From Adiantum capillus-veneris (lineage: Eukaryota > Streptophyta > Polypodiopsida > Polypodiales > Pteridaceae), in assembly GCA_014529385.2 (NCBI GenBank), contig CM043967.1, positions 133,951,182 through 134,015,181 of the forward strand: 64,000 nucleotides of DNA, read 5' to 3'. The translations under genes and the position numbers were made by a program. The notes under the pieces were generated by a model that was not told the DNA's origin, ran no database searches, and worked only from the letters and a program-made list of their open reading frames with translations. Below, piece after piece: positions 34,236 to 43,767 of the stretch (positions within the stretch are counted from its first letter, which is position 1; each line of letters starts with the position of its first letter).

Positions 34236-35538
34236 CTAATCAGACGTCTCATCGCGTCCAAGCGGCGTATCTGTCGGATTCTGCCACAAAAAAACAATAA
34301 GACAGCTTTTTGTAAGTATAAACATATAGCGAGGTTTATAAAACAATACAACAAATAGAAAAGAATAAACCCTAATTCTAACCATGCCGCCGTGAGAACT
34401 CAGAATGTCCATAAGGGCGTTTAAGCCCTTCCTGCCTGCATACTCACGCTCGTATGGTGTGGGATCACGTCCTGTCATCAACCACTGTCCAAACATACAA
34501 AGAATCCATTATGTTAGAATTTAAAAACCCATAAACCCTAAACTATCAAACATAGAGAGAAATGTGAAAACACTTACAAAATCAGCCTCAAATGATGTCC
34601 ACCCGTCGCTCCCCAAGTGGTGCGAGCTCCCTGCCTCTACTCGCGCTCTGGCTGCCTCCTTTTGTTGCTTCCACTTGTCGGGATTTTCGTGCGCTGCTTT
34701 CTTCGCATTCTTCCAATCTTCTCAATCTGGTCTGTTCCACCCATGCTTGATTGCTTTTTGCACTTCAGAACGCTTGTGTTTGCAGTATTCGCCCATTCGA
34801 ACGTTCATCACGTCTTCATTGAAGCGCTCATCCCGTGTTGGAACGGGAAACTCGTCATGACGAATGCTGATGACTCTGTCTTTTAAATCGTTCAGTACTT
34901 CACTCCAGCTGTTTAGTATGTAGTGTCTAAATACCTGAGAGCAAAGACCACGCATGCGAAAAATCACCTTCTTGCCTTCATCATCCAAGATGATGCCACC
35001 GCTGAAGTCGACGGAGTAAGGCAAGCCCTCTTGCTGCTGACGCGTGAACCTGGGTGTCCCGGCAGGGGTGTCTAGCTGCATGTCGACGGGGGTACGGACG
35101 TCAGGTGTCTCCGCTGGAGTCTGAGCCCTGAAGCGAGGAGTGTCCACTAGAGTGACTCGTGGAGGAGTATCTAGTGGTGTGTAGCCGCTAGGAATGGCAG
35201 TCAGCCGCGCAAAAACTGGTGTCGATGAAGATGTCGTGGCTTGTGTCGGGGCGAGCAAAGAAGAGGAGGGTAAAGAGCCTCGTCGAACACGAGGCGATGT
35301 CGAAGCATTGACGACGATATCCCCACAACAACCACCACCGCCACCACTAGAGCGCCGGTGCCTAGACGAGTGTGAAGAACATCTAGTCGACACCGAAGGT
35401 TCGGAGTGTGCTGAATGCTCCGAAACAGAGGGAGATGCGGATGGAGTAGGAACGTGCGATGATGCGCCAGAGCGATGGCGCTCCACGTATCATTGTCTCT
35501 GCTGGGGTGACAAAGAAGAAAGAAACTCCTCATCATCC
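34236..35538 (-). pseudogene. CACTA-2 second gene (Ptta/En/Spm-type transposon protein)
   Basis: It starts MDDEEFLSSLSPQQRQ at 35538. A Ser/Thr/Pro-rich part follows, then VFRHYILNSWSEVLNDLKDRVI and VRMGEYCKHKRSEVQKAIKHGWNRPD (down to 34722). It continues through a TGA to WKNAKKAAHENPDKWKQQ, HHLGSDGWTSFEADF, and a later exon MFGQWLMTGRDPTPYEREYAG to 34236. The order resembles the plant Ptta/En/Spm family and the minus-strand gene of CACTA-1. The TGA at about 34730 stands where W (TGG) would give RPDWEDW, and a frame change also occurs near 35490. Not functional as read. Confidence 0.65.
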
Positions 35539-35599
35539 ATACCTACATTAAACACACGAACATTTAAACTTAATATTGAATGAATGGAGTAGAAAACAT

Positions 35600-35685
35600 G
35601 GACAAGTAGGTAGATAGATAGATAGATACATAGAGAGAGAGAGAGAGAGAGAGAGGAGGAGGAGGAGGAGGAGGAGGAGGTGCTC
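35600..35685. repeat. Compound microsatellite (GATA/GA/GAG)n
   Basis: TAGATAGATAGATA, then a GA run, then (GAG)n between the two genes of CACTA-2. Confidence 0.92.
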
Positions 35686-35836
35686 GTCGTCCCTACTTGT
35701 GAGAACATACCTAGAGCATACGTACCTGGAGTGGACGGAAAGACCATTAAATACAATGATGCAATGATGCAATGATGGTGCTTGTAGCTTTGGAATGTTC
35801 AAAGGCTAGCATCAACAGAACCTGACACATTTAATG

Positions 35837-37830
35837 CTAGTCGTGTGACTTCAAACCAGTAAGCTTTCCTTCTTTAGTAAAACACGTTCGGAGCGAGTAC
35901 ATTACGTCAGTGGGGGTCCGCCAAGATCGAATGGTCTCTTTTACTTTGCGTTCTTGGGCTCCTTTGAAAATCCATGGTGCTTTAGGGAGTTTTATCGATC
36001 CATCAGACGCTGTTTGCAGCCAATATTGCTCCATACGATCCACATTTCTAAGGTCAACCCTAGCTCCCAAAGTATCTTTCTTGCCGGTCAGATGATCCCA
36101 TAGTAGATTACCCACATTCTTGAATATGTGCATTGGATCGAGCAAGTGATTGATCATGAGTCGGGGCCAGTATGGTAACTCGTACCATAGAGATAATCTC
36201 TTCATCCCTGCGGGCAATTCGCCATCACACATCTCCTTCTACTCTAACCATGCTTGTGCAGACATCCTCGGTGGCTCTCTTCCCAAAAATCCGTCACGTA
36301 ACACATGATTCGCTAGAAGATACGCTTGATGACCTTCGTAGATTTGCTTCTTCAATGAGGGCGCCCTACGTGCATTCAGTCTAGGTCCACATGTGACACA
36401 TGCTCTGTATCCACTTGTTTGAAGCCCTACATGTATACACAGTGTCTGAGTGAGGAGTGTAAATAGATCACCTGAGCATTCTGCTAGTCCGGGATAGTCA
36501 TGCATGGTCCACATTATAATGCCTCTGATCAACGCATTCCGTCGATCTGTGTGTCGGCTCATATCCACCACTTCTATGCCAATCCACAATTGTTGTAGGT
36601 CTTCCAATAGTGGACGAAGATACACATCCATATTCTTCACTTTATATCGCCCCGGCACAATCAAGCTTAGCCATAGGTGCCCCTTCTTGGTAGTCAACCA
36701 CGGGGGAATGTTGTAGTTGATGATGACAACGGGCCATACACTGCAAGATGTTGTTCTTTGACCAAATGGATTTTACGCCATCCATAGCCAGGCCTAAGCG
36801 CAAATATCGAGCTTCCCTAGAAAAATCCGACCATGTTCCATCTATATGTTTCCAGGCTGCACAATCTGCAGGAATCCGTGGCACACCATCCGGAGATTTA
36901 TTCTCCTCATGCCATGATGCTAGGGCGGCCATGGACTTACATTCGAAGAAATGCTTGATACGAGGTGGCAGAGGAAAATGTCACAAAACCTTTTGAGGAA
37001 TTTTTGTTCCGTGGAGATCTACTCGATATCTCTCGGAATCACATTTCGGACACTTCTCCATGTCTATGTATTCCCCTCTGAAAACAATGCAGTCATTAGG
37101 ACAAGCGTAGATCAAATTGTAATCCATCCCCAAGTTTAGCAAAATCTTTCTTGCTTCCTCTCGGGAATCTGGCATCACATTATCAGCTGGTAGTATGTGC
37201 TTGCTGAGCAATCTACACAACGTAAAAATACGGTACAAACTATCAAATCATTATACATTTAGAGTTTTATTAAAGTAAACTAATTGTAATAGATCACCTG
37301 AAAAGCGTTGTGACGCTAGTGTCACTCCATCCAAACTTTGCCTCCATGTTAAGAAGAACTAGGAGCGCTTTCAATCTAGACACAGGTGCTCCATTATACA
37401 ATGGCGTATCGGCTTCACTTTTCATATCATCATAGATAAGCCTTTCCGAATCCATGATCGTCTCGATCATTTCATCAATCTCGAGCTCAAACATTGCCTC
37501 GTTGGGAATGTGGTCTGCATGATCACCCCCCGAGTTGTTAGAGGCTACATCTGGTGGCCTCGCATATGCTACTTGACCAAAGCGCCTGCGAACACGTCTA
37601 TTGGGTTGCAAGATTGCTACTTGTTGGCCAGCGTCAGAGTCCAACGAGTTATAATTGGCAACAACTCGATCTATAATAGATGGATCAAACTCGCCGAATT
37701 CGCAAACGTGCTGCAAAGAAACGCGTCTTGTCCGTCGCACAACATGCTTGCATTGATTACAAGGACATAAGATCCTTGTTGAGAGATAGGTGTTTCGGTT
37801 GGACGGCCCCACATCCTCGTCACTACTCAT
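35837..37830 (-). pseudogene. CACTA-2 TNP2 transposase, C-terminally truncated
   Basis: First exon 37830-37294: MSSDEDVGPSNRNTY with the Transpos_assoc motif CPCNQCKHVVRRTRRVSLQH, ending GWSDTSVTTLFR. A short intron follows (acceptor near 37220). Then come LPADNVMPDSREEARKILL, ACPNDCIVFRGEYIDMEKCPKCDSERY, a TGA at about 36980 (KVL*HFPLPPR), a frameshift near 36770, SLIVPGRYKVKNMDVYLRPL, a stop near 36238, and LLDPMHIFKNVGNLLWDHL to LKSHD. DUF4218 and DUF4216, present in CACTA-1, are absent, so the gene has lost its 3' third and cannot encode active transposase. Confidence 0.82.
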
Positions 37831-37901
37831 AATGAGGGCAAAATTCTTATAACATGGACAACAAATTTAATCTTCTATTGGAATTCTTCGTCTTTTATCT
37901 C

Positions 37902-37909
37902 TCTCTCTC

Positions 37910-37977
<68 letters not shown>
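37902..37977. repeat. (CT)n microsatellite
   Basis: Nearly pure CT run just upstream of the CACTA-2 transposase start. Confidence 0.95.
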
Positions 37978-37981
<4 letters not shown>

Positions 37982-38445
37982 TTCACACTGTAAACTACCT
38001 CAGATTCTCTAGTCATGTCCAATGCTCGCACACCTCGTTCTAGAGGTGCACGGAGATCAGAAGCACCAGGTTATAATCTCATCTTTATTGGTCAATGCCT
38101 ATATTTGTGGGTACAAGAAATCTACACAGCCACATCTACATGATAGTGCATGTAGTGGACAAAACCCCTTTGCCTCTTCTCTAGCTGTAGCATTGCACAG
38201 CATCTTAACATCTTTTCACAGTAGATCTTTTCACCGTTTGTCTAACTCTAATTTTTTTACCGTAATCTCGAAGGTAGACTCTAATATAAAAACTCAATCC
38301 AAAATCTCATCTTAAATCTAACCTAATTGAACATGTGGTGATTCGCTCCATTAAAGGGTAAAAGACATACTAATGGGGCTACTAGCTGTGTAGATGTGAA
38401 TGGGCCTCACATATACAAATACTTCAATGCAAGAGTTTAATACTC

Positions 38446-38724
38446 TCACCTCTCCACCCCTTTGATCCATGACACAGGTGATGGGACAAAATCCTCCTCG
38501 AAGCTGGCCCATCTGCCACTCCCCAGGTGATGGGATAATCCCGTCTTGATGCAAACTCTTGATGCGTCACTTTGCTGCCACCACCTATTGGATTGGTCAT
38601 CCTCTCCTCCCTGATACCCCTCCACTCCTCTCCTCATGTAGTCGCGCATGCGTCTCCTCATCCAAGCTTCGTCTCTGGTATCACGGAGGAGAGGATGACC
38701 AATCCAGACAGGTGGTGGTAGCAA
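38446..38724 (-). pseudogene. Second copy fragment of the Ptta-like gene in CACTA-2
   Basis: A 92-residue frame contains GLSHHLGSGRWASFEEDF, parallel to SSHHLGSDGWTSFEADF in the gene at 34236-35538. It lies within the hairpin at 38527-38776. Nothing else of the gene is visible. Confidence 0.45.
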
Positions 38725-38776
38725 ATTAGTGATGCATGAAGAGTTTGCATCAAGATGCGATTATTCCCGATGCAGC
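38527..38776. repeat. Long imperfect inverted repeat (arms ~85-90 bp)
   Basis: The left arm 38527-38610 pairs with the right arm 38685-38776 across a ~74 bp spacer; GGATTGGTCATCCTCTCCTCC and CTTGATGCAAACTCTT are shared in opposite orientation. A transcript would fold into a long hairpin. Confidence 0.82.
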
Positions 38777-38815
38777 GTCTCAAACACGTAGGTAGTATAA
38801 TCCTTCGGTGTACTC

Positions 38816-39240
38816 AAAATAAATCTAAATCTAATCTAATCTAACTTAAATAAACCTAAATCTAATCTAACATAAATCTAAATCTAACGTTACCTTAAAC
38901 GATAAAAAGAGAAAAATGGTATAACCTTTTTATCACCCAAGTGTGGTAGATTGGTTATGCCATTTCCCACTTCAATAAACAGGTAAATAAAGTAAATAAA
39001 CCTAAATTTAATATAATATAGCGTAAATATAAATCTAATGTAAATAAACATAAATCTAATCTAATATAACGTAAATAAACCTAAATCTAATATAATATAA
39101 CGTAAATCTAAATCTAACGTAAATAAATCTAAATCTAATCAAACGTAAATCTAATTAAAAATAAACCTAAAGCTAATCTAATTTAACTTAAATAAACCTA
39201 AATTTAATTTAACGTAAGTCTACATCTAACCTAATCTTTA
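38816..39240. repeat. Degenerate TAAATCTAATCT repeat tract
   Basis: Irregular repeats of AAACCTAAATCTAATCTAA and AACGTAAATC. The sequence AAAAATGGTATAACCTTT(C/T)TATCACCCAAGTGTGG recurs at about 38912, 39323 and, with one change, 39527. Confidence 0.8.
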
Positions 39241-39629
39241 AAGTCTTTTGGGATAGTTTCCTATGACGTTAAAAATCTCTTCTTCTCGTGTGTGTGTGGG
39301 TGTGTGCCAATAAAAAGAGAAAAATGGTATAACCTTTCTATCACCCAAGTGTGGTAGATTGGTTATGCCATTTCCCTCTTCAATAACAGGTCTTGAGTTC
39401 AACTCCTCGTCGGTTAGATCTTTCGGTCTCTTGAATTAGTTTCCTACGACGTTAAATTAAACTCTCTTCTTTTCGGGTATGTGTGTGTGTGTGTGTGGGT
39501 GTGTGTGCACGCCAATAAAAGGAGAAAAATGGTATAACTTTTCTATCACCCAAGTGTGAGTTCAACTCCTCGTCGACTAGATCTTTAAGGTCTCTTGGGA
39601 TAGTTTCCTATGATGTTAAGAATCTCTTC

Positions 39630-39677
39630 TTCTTCTTCTTCTCTCTCTGTCTCTCTCTCTCTCTCTCTTTGTTTTAT

Positions 39678-39720
<43 letters not shown>

Positions 39721-39946
39721 TTTTATCTCTCTCTCTCTTTTCCTCTCTCAATGTGTGTGTGTGCATTCTTTGTTTATGAATGTGTGTGCGTTTTTGGTTT
39801 ATGCATGCTCTCTCTCTCTCTCTCTCTCTCTCTCAAAAACACAATGTGTGTGTGAGAGAGAGAGAAAGAGAGAGGGAGAGAGAAAGCGGGAAAGGGAACA
39901 TGAGAGTGAGGAGAGGGAAGGAGCATACCTGGCTCTCCTTCCTCTT

Positions 39947-39981
<35 letters not shown>

Positions 39982-39991
39982 AGAAGAAAGA

Positions 39992-40022
<31 letters not shown>
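39630..40022. repeat. CT, GT and GA microsatellites
   Basis: Alternating CT-rich, TG-rich and GA-rich runs. Frames across this interval are not genes. Confidence 0.92.
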
Positions 40023-40050
40023 CGCGTTACCTTGCTTGCTTGAGCGCTCG

Positions 40051-40169
40051 CCGAAAACTCAGATCTCAGATCTGAGTTTTCGGACGCTCTCGGTTATTTT
40101 TTTTACCCCTGAACACGTCGCTATAGGCGTCGCTAAGTTATAAGTAACTTAGTGACGCCTATAGCGACG
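40051..40169. repeat. Two strong hairpins near the right end of CACTA-2
   Basis: CCGAAAACTCAGATCT (40051-40066) is followed after one base by its exact complement (40068-40083). CGTCGCTATAGGCGTCGCTA begins a 25 bp arm at 40116-40140 that pairs, with one mismatch, with 40145-40169 across 4 bases. The second hairpin is built from the TAGCGACG motif. Confidence 0.85.
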
Positions 40170-40234
40170 CAGTGGTTTTTTGCATTTGAGCGTCGCACTA
40201 CGAGCGTCGCTAACATTAAGTACCTCTTGTAGTG

Positions 40235-40900
40235 TAAGAAGCCCTCATATTGCATAAGCTCCAATAAGTCAATTCGTCCTGATCAAGCTCATTCAGGAAA
40301 CACATTCTAGATTACCAAGTCAATTCGTCCTGATCAAGCTCATTCAGGCAACACATTCTAGATTACCAAGTCCTGTACAGACAGCTTATCAAACACCTCT
40401 TGTGCCTTTGACAAGGCACCACACTTGGCATACATAACCAACAGTAAGATTCCTAAAAGATTATATTCTCCCAGAAATCCTTCTCTGATTATTATCTCCC
40501 CGTGTATGTCTTTGCCCATGTCAATAGCCCCAACATTGTTGCAAGCTTGCAAAATGCAGAGCAAGGTCTTTGCACCTTACAAGAGACCATCATGTCTCAT
40601 TTTCTCAAAACAATGTATTGCTTTCTCATCCTGACAGTATCGTGCAATAAGAGCAGTCAAAGAACCGAAAGCTCCTCAAATATCTCTTGTGCTTTACAAG
40701 GGCACCACATTTTGCATACATGTCCGCCAATACATTCCCAAGCACGCCATCTCCTTCAAGTAGAGCATCTCAAATAATAATAACATGCAACAAGATTCAA
40801 ATATATGTTGCCCTTGTGCTACCATAGGCTTTCAAAATACAAGCTAGTGTCACTGCATTAAATGAGAAGCCCCCATCACTAGATCTTTTACCTGACCCCT
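40235..40900 (-). pseudogene. PPR (PLS-type) pseudogene, 5' segment
   Basis: Minus-strand pieces in order: FSFNAVTLACILKAYGS (about 40870-40820), an AQEIFEEL repeat end (about 40690), then the open piece 40564-40358 with LQACNNVGAIDMGKDIHGEI, LLLVMYAKCGALSKAQEVFDKLSVQD. These are P-L-S type PPR repeats (MYAKCGA...A..VFD). The reading frame is interrupted several times. A direct duplication of GTCAATTCGTCCTGATCAAG lies at 40268 and 40319. The gene continues at 33634 across CACTA-2. Confidence 0.72.
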
Positions 40901-40918
40901 TCTCTTGTTCTATTGCCT

Positions 40919-41137
40919 CTAACTATGGAAATCTTGCAATAAACCTAGATTTAGTGTTGTCCCACCTGGATCAAAAGGTATCAGAAGTATCTTCTTTACA
41001 TTATAATCCACATCGAATCCTCTTGCATTAGAAGGCATATGTAGTAACCTGGCATCTGTTAACTTGCAATCATCTTTGGCCAGAAAGTTTATAAACTGTA
41101 TATCAAACTCATATACACATTTTATTGCAATTTGCAT
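40919..41137 (-). pseudogene. Unassigned minus-strand frame upstream of the PPR pseudogene
   Basis: A 72-residue frame (LLHMPSNARGFDVDYNVKKI) lies just 5' of the PPR repeats on the same strand. No family is recognised; it may be the decayed N-terminal part of the PPR gene or chance. Confidence 0.2.
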
Positions 41138-41139
41138 TT

Positions 41140-42310
41140 GGAATACCCTCCTGATTCAAACCCTCTTTAGCTTGGTTTTGCAAGCCATCTTGGCATAGCT
41201 CATGAATTTTGAACGGAGGCTTTCGAGCATGCATCCTCAAACACTTGCCCGCCCCTATACTCATAGATACCCTACTTTATTTCAACTCTATCTACATTAT
41301 ATGACTTCCCATATATGTCATCAAGTATGCCCTCATCTACTGATTTCACCTGCTTATTATGTTGTAGTACACACTTATCTATTGTAGTGTCAATTGTTTG
41401 CAGAAAAGGTTTATGATTTGTATGCTCTAGTGTGACCTGTAAACTTTCAACAATCCGCTCTCAAGCGATGTTTTTGAAACTGAAAATGGTACGATATTAA
41501 GCTGAGACGCCCTCCTGCTGCCTAGAGTGTGCATAACATGAAATTTGCAGTACCCCCCAAGACCTCCTATAGCATATGGAACATAAAAAGCATCCGATTT
41601 ATACTACTCTATTATGGTGAACCAGATTCAGGCATGCCACGTGGAGCAATTTTGCCGCGCACGAGGATGGCCTATCGGACGTGAGGAGCGAATCGCCTAA
41701 GTTATAACGGTTACCTGCACTTCTTGACGTTGGTGCCGCTGTCTCCATGCGTGTATGCTCGCTCAGTGTACACGCATCTTGCTCTCTTTTATGCGTGACT
41801 AGCCTATGCTTAGTGCACACTCAGCTAAGACTGGCTTGCTCTCTCTCCAGATTACCTTGGAAGTTGGGGGAACTCCGGGTATGCGCACATGCAACAAATA
41901 CTCAAAGGTTGATGGCGAGTCGATTTCTTGGAGTTAGCCGGACATAGAAGGCTCTTTGCTTGCTGCCTAAAAAACTATGTGTGTCTATCTGTATGTCTTG
42001 ACTATGTTTATCCATCCTAAGCTACCTTCTTGCTTTTGACAATGTTTTAATGTTGTTTGATTTGTGTGAACACTCACATTGATTCTTGAAAGGTTTTTGC
42101 ACGATGTGGGAAAGGGAAAAGGATCATTGTATGCATATGCTGGCTACGTCGGGGAGCTACCATGGAAGAGCTAGATATATGTGATGATGGAGGGGTGATG
42201 AAGAAAGTGTTGAAGATGGAAAATTACAATGCCCTTACTTCTTTCGTGCTTGCGTGTTTGTCCACACTCCTCTTGCAAGAGCTCTTCGCCTTTGGTTTTG
42301 TGTCCACATA
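41140..42310. other. No gene recognised
   Basis: Non-repetitive sequence without a supported coding frame or element end. Confidence 0.4.
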
Positions 42311-42620
42311 GCTATAGCAAATCCACTAACCAAGTCAAGCATAGACAAGAAGAGCATAATGAAGGGGACTCAAAATTAATCAGTTTTTTTTTGCGCCCAA
42401 AAGAAGAGATTGTACCAAGCAAATAGTCAGATGCATAGAGCCGTCTGCATGTTTCCCACTTGCGACCATGCTCCCTTGCATATGTGCATGCTGACAAATC
42501 CACTGATGAAGTCAAGCATAGATTGGAAGATCAGAATGAGGGGGACTCAAAAGTGATTAGTTTTTCTGTTTCTGATTGGACTAAAAGCATGTGCTCATAA
42601 GAAGATATTGTACCAAGCCA
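42310..42620. repeat. Diverged tandem duplication, ~177 bp x 2
   Basis: CAAATCCACT...GTCAAGCATAGA...GGGGACTCAAAA...ATTGTACCAAGC occurs at about 42317 and again at about 42494. In one plus-strand frame both copies read KST(N/D)(Q/E)VKHR..., then (D)SK(L/V)ISF, then EDIVPS-like sequence, so they may be repeated units of a decayed gene. Confidence 0.6.
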
Positions 42621-42636
42621 AAAAGATGCCTAGAAG

Positions 42637-42981
42637 TAGGCGACCAACGAGAAGCAGGTTAAGCATATCTCCGAGAAGCTGGCCACAGATCTTACAATCT
42701 TGGGCTTTGAGGTTACGGATGTGCTCACCTTTGAAAAAATGGCCATGCTCACTTGGTTTTGTCTCCCTGCTTTGTGGAGACGTCTCGAACCAGGGCCTTT
42801 TCATGTACGTGTATGTGATCTTAACCCAGGTAAATCAGTTTCTGGTCTTTCCACTCTCAGTTTCAAAACGTGGAGAATGTTATCACACTCCGTCCTATAC
42901 TCTCATCCATATGTGGCACCGGTGAGTCTTCTACACAAGCAACATGCATTTTTCTGTCAAATGGATGGGGGAAGAGCATGA
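42637..42981 (+). pseudogene. Unknown protein fragment following the 177 bp duplication
   Basis: The frame is open from 42637 to a stop at 42979-42981 (114 residues): KQVKHISEKLATDLTILGFE, VTDVLTFEKMAMLTWFCLPA, and a tail rich in Ser and His. It shares KQVKH-like wording and frame with the 177 bp repeats upstream, but two stops lie between. No domain is recognised. It looks like single-copy plant sequence rather than transposon. Confidence 0.3.
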
Positions 42982-43069
42982 ATGTGTGTGAACTGTGGTG
43001 ACTTAAGGTGTTGATATGGCAAACAAAATTCACGATGATATTGTTAGTTAGTGATTATTGAATGAAAAC

Positions 43070-43205
43070 GTCGTGTTTGGCACTTTCTTAGTCGACATGT
43101 ATGCTAAATGTGGCGCACTTTAATAAGCACAAAAACGTACTTGAGGAGCTTCCTCTCTAGGATGTCGTCTCTTGGAATGCAGTGATTTCGGGATATACCC
43201 AAATT
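43070..43205 (+). pseudogene. PPR fragment (plus strand)
   Basis: VDMYAKCGAL (from about 43091) is followed after stops and a frame change by DVVSWNAVISGYTQID (about 43158-43205). Both are hallmark PLS-type PPR repeat pieces. It is on the opposite strand from the larger PPR pseudogene at 40235-40900, so it is a separate copy or an inverted piece. Confidence 0.7.
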
Positions 43206-43767
43206 GACCAGGTCTAAGGAGCTCCGAGCTGTTAAGAGCGAGCGAGACCCGCCGGAGGCGGGTCGTGTGAGCCACCATTCGAATTTGAGGGCTGGTGCAG
43301 GACTGTGAGTGTGTAGGAATCTGAGGCGATGCCCTCTCTGAGGTTGCGTGCCATTGACGGGGAAGGCTTTTGCAGGCACTCAGACAATAGTTGGGAAGCC
43401 ACGTAGGCGGAGCGAGCTGTATCACAGAGTTGCAGAGGTCACGAGGGAAGAGTATAAAAAAAAATGAAGCGAGGCTTGATCTTGCAGCGTGGGGCATTCA
43501 TGGGGATGGCTTACGCCAGCAGTCGTAGGGTAGTTCGCACGATTAGGTGAGAGATTGAATCCAACCATCTCACTTTTGACAGATAACTTAGAAGAAAAGA
43601 TTGCACCGAATGGCATCTGGCCAGATTCCAACCAATAAACCGAAGAACCTACCAGTATATACAGTCACCGACCAAGTGGGCGTAGCAGGACCTCACCTGC
43701 ATATTGATATAAATTCTTGTCCTGGTGATCACTCGTTTACTGGACTCGATGGCACCGCGCAGACAGG

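Larger units (their letters stand above)
33635..40234. mobile_element. CACTA-2: complete En/Spm-type transposon, 6.6 kb
   Basis: The ends read CACTACAAGAGGT at 33635 and its inverse ACCTCTTGTAGTG ending 40234, a 13 bp terminal inverted repeat close to the classic CACTACAAGAA. The flanking 3 bp duplication is TAA (33632-33634 and 40235-40237). Subterminal copies of TAGCGACG / CGTCGCTA occur at both ends. The interior holds decayed TNP2 and Ptta-like genes, both on the minus strand, and large tracts of simple repeats. It interrupts a PPR gene. Confidence 0.93.

Noticed and set aside
34722-35583. Opposite-strand frames over the CACTA-2 second gene (35194-35583 plus and others)
   Set aside because: Shadows of the minus-strand gene, which has the recognisable domain order.
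38816-39240. Interstitial telomere repeat
   Set aside because: AAACCTAAATC resembles TTTAGGG repeats only loosely; no run of exact plant telomere units was found.
39610-40075. Several overlapping Ser/Leu/Val/Cys-rich frames
   Set aside because: Artefacts of CT, GT and GA microsatellites inside CACTA-2.
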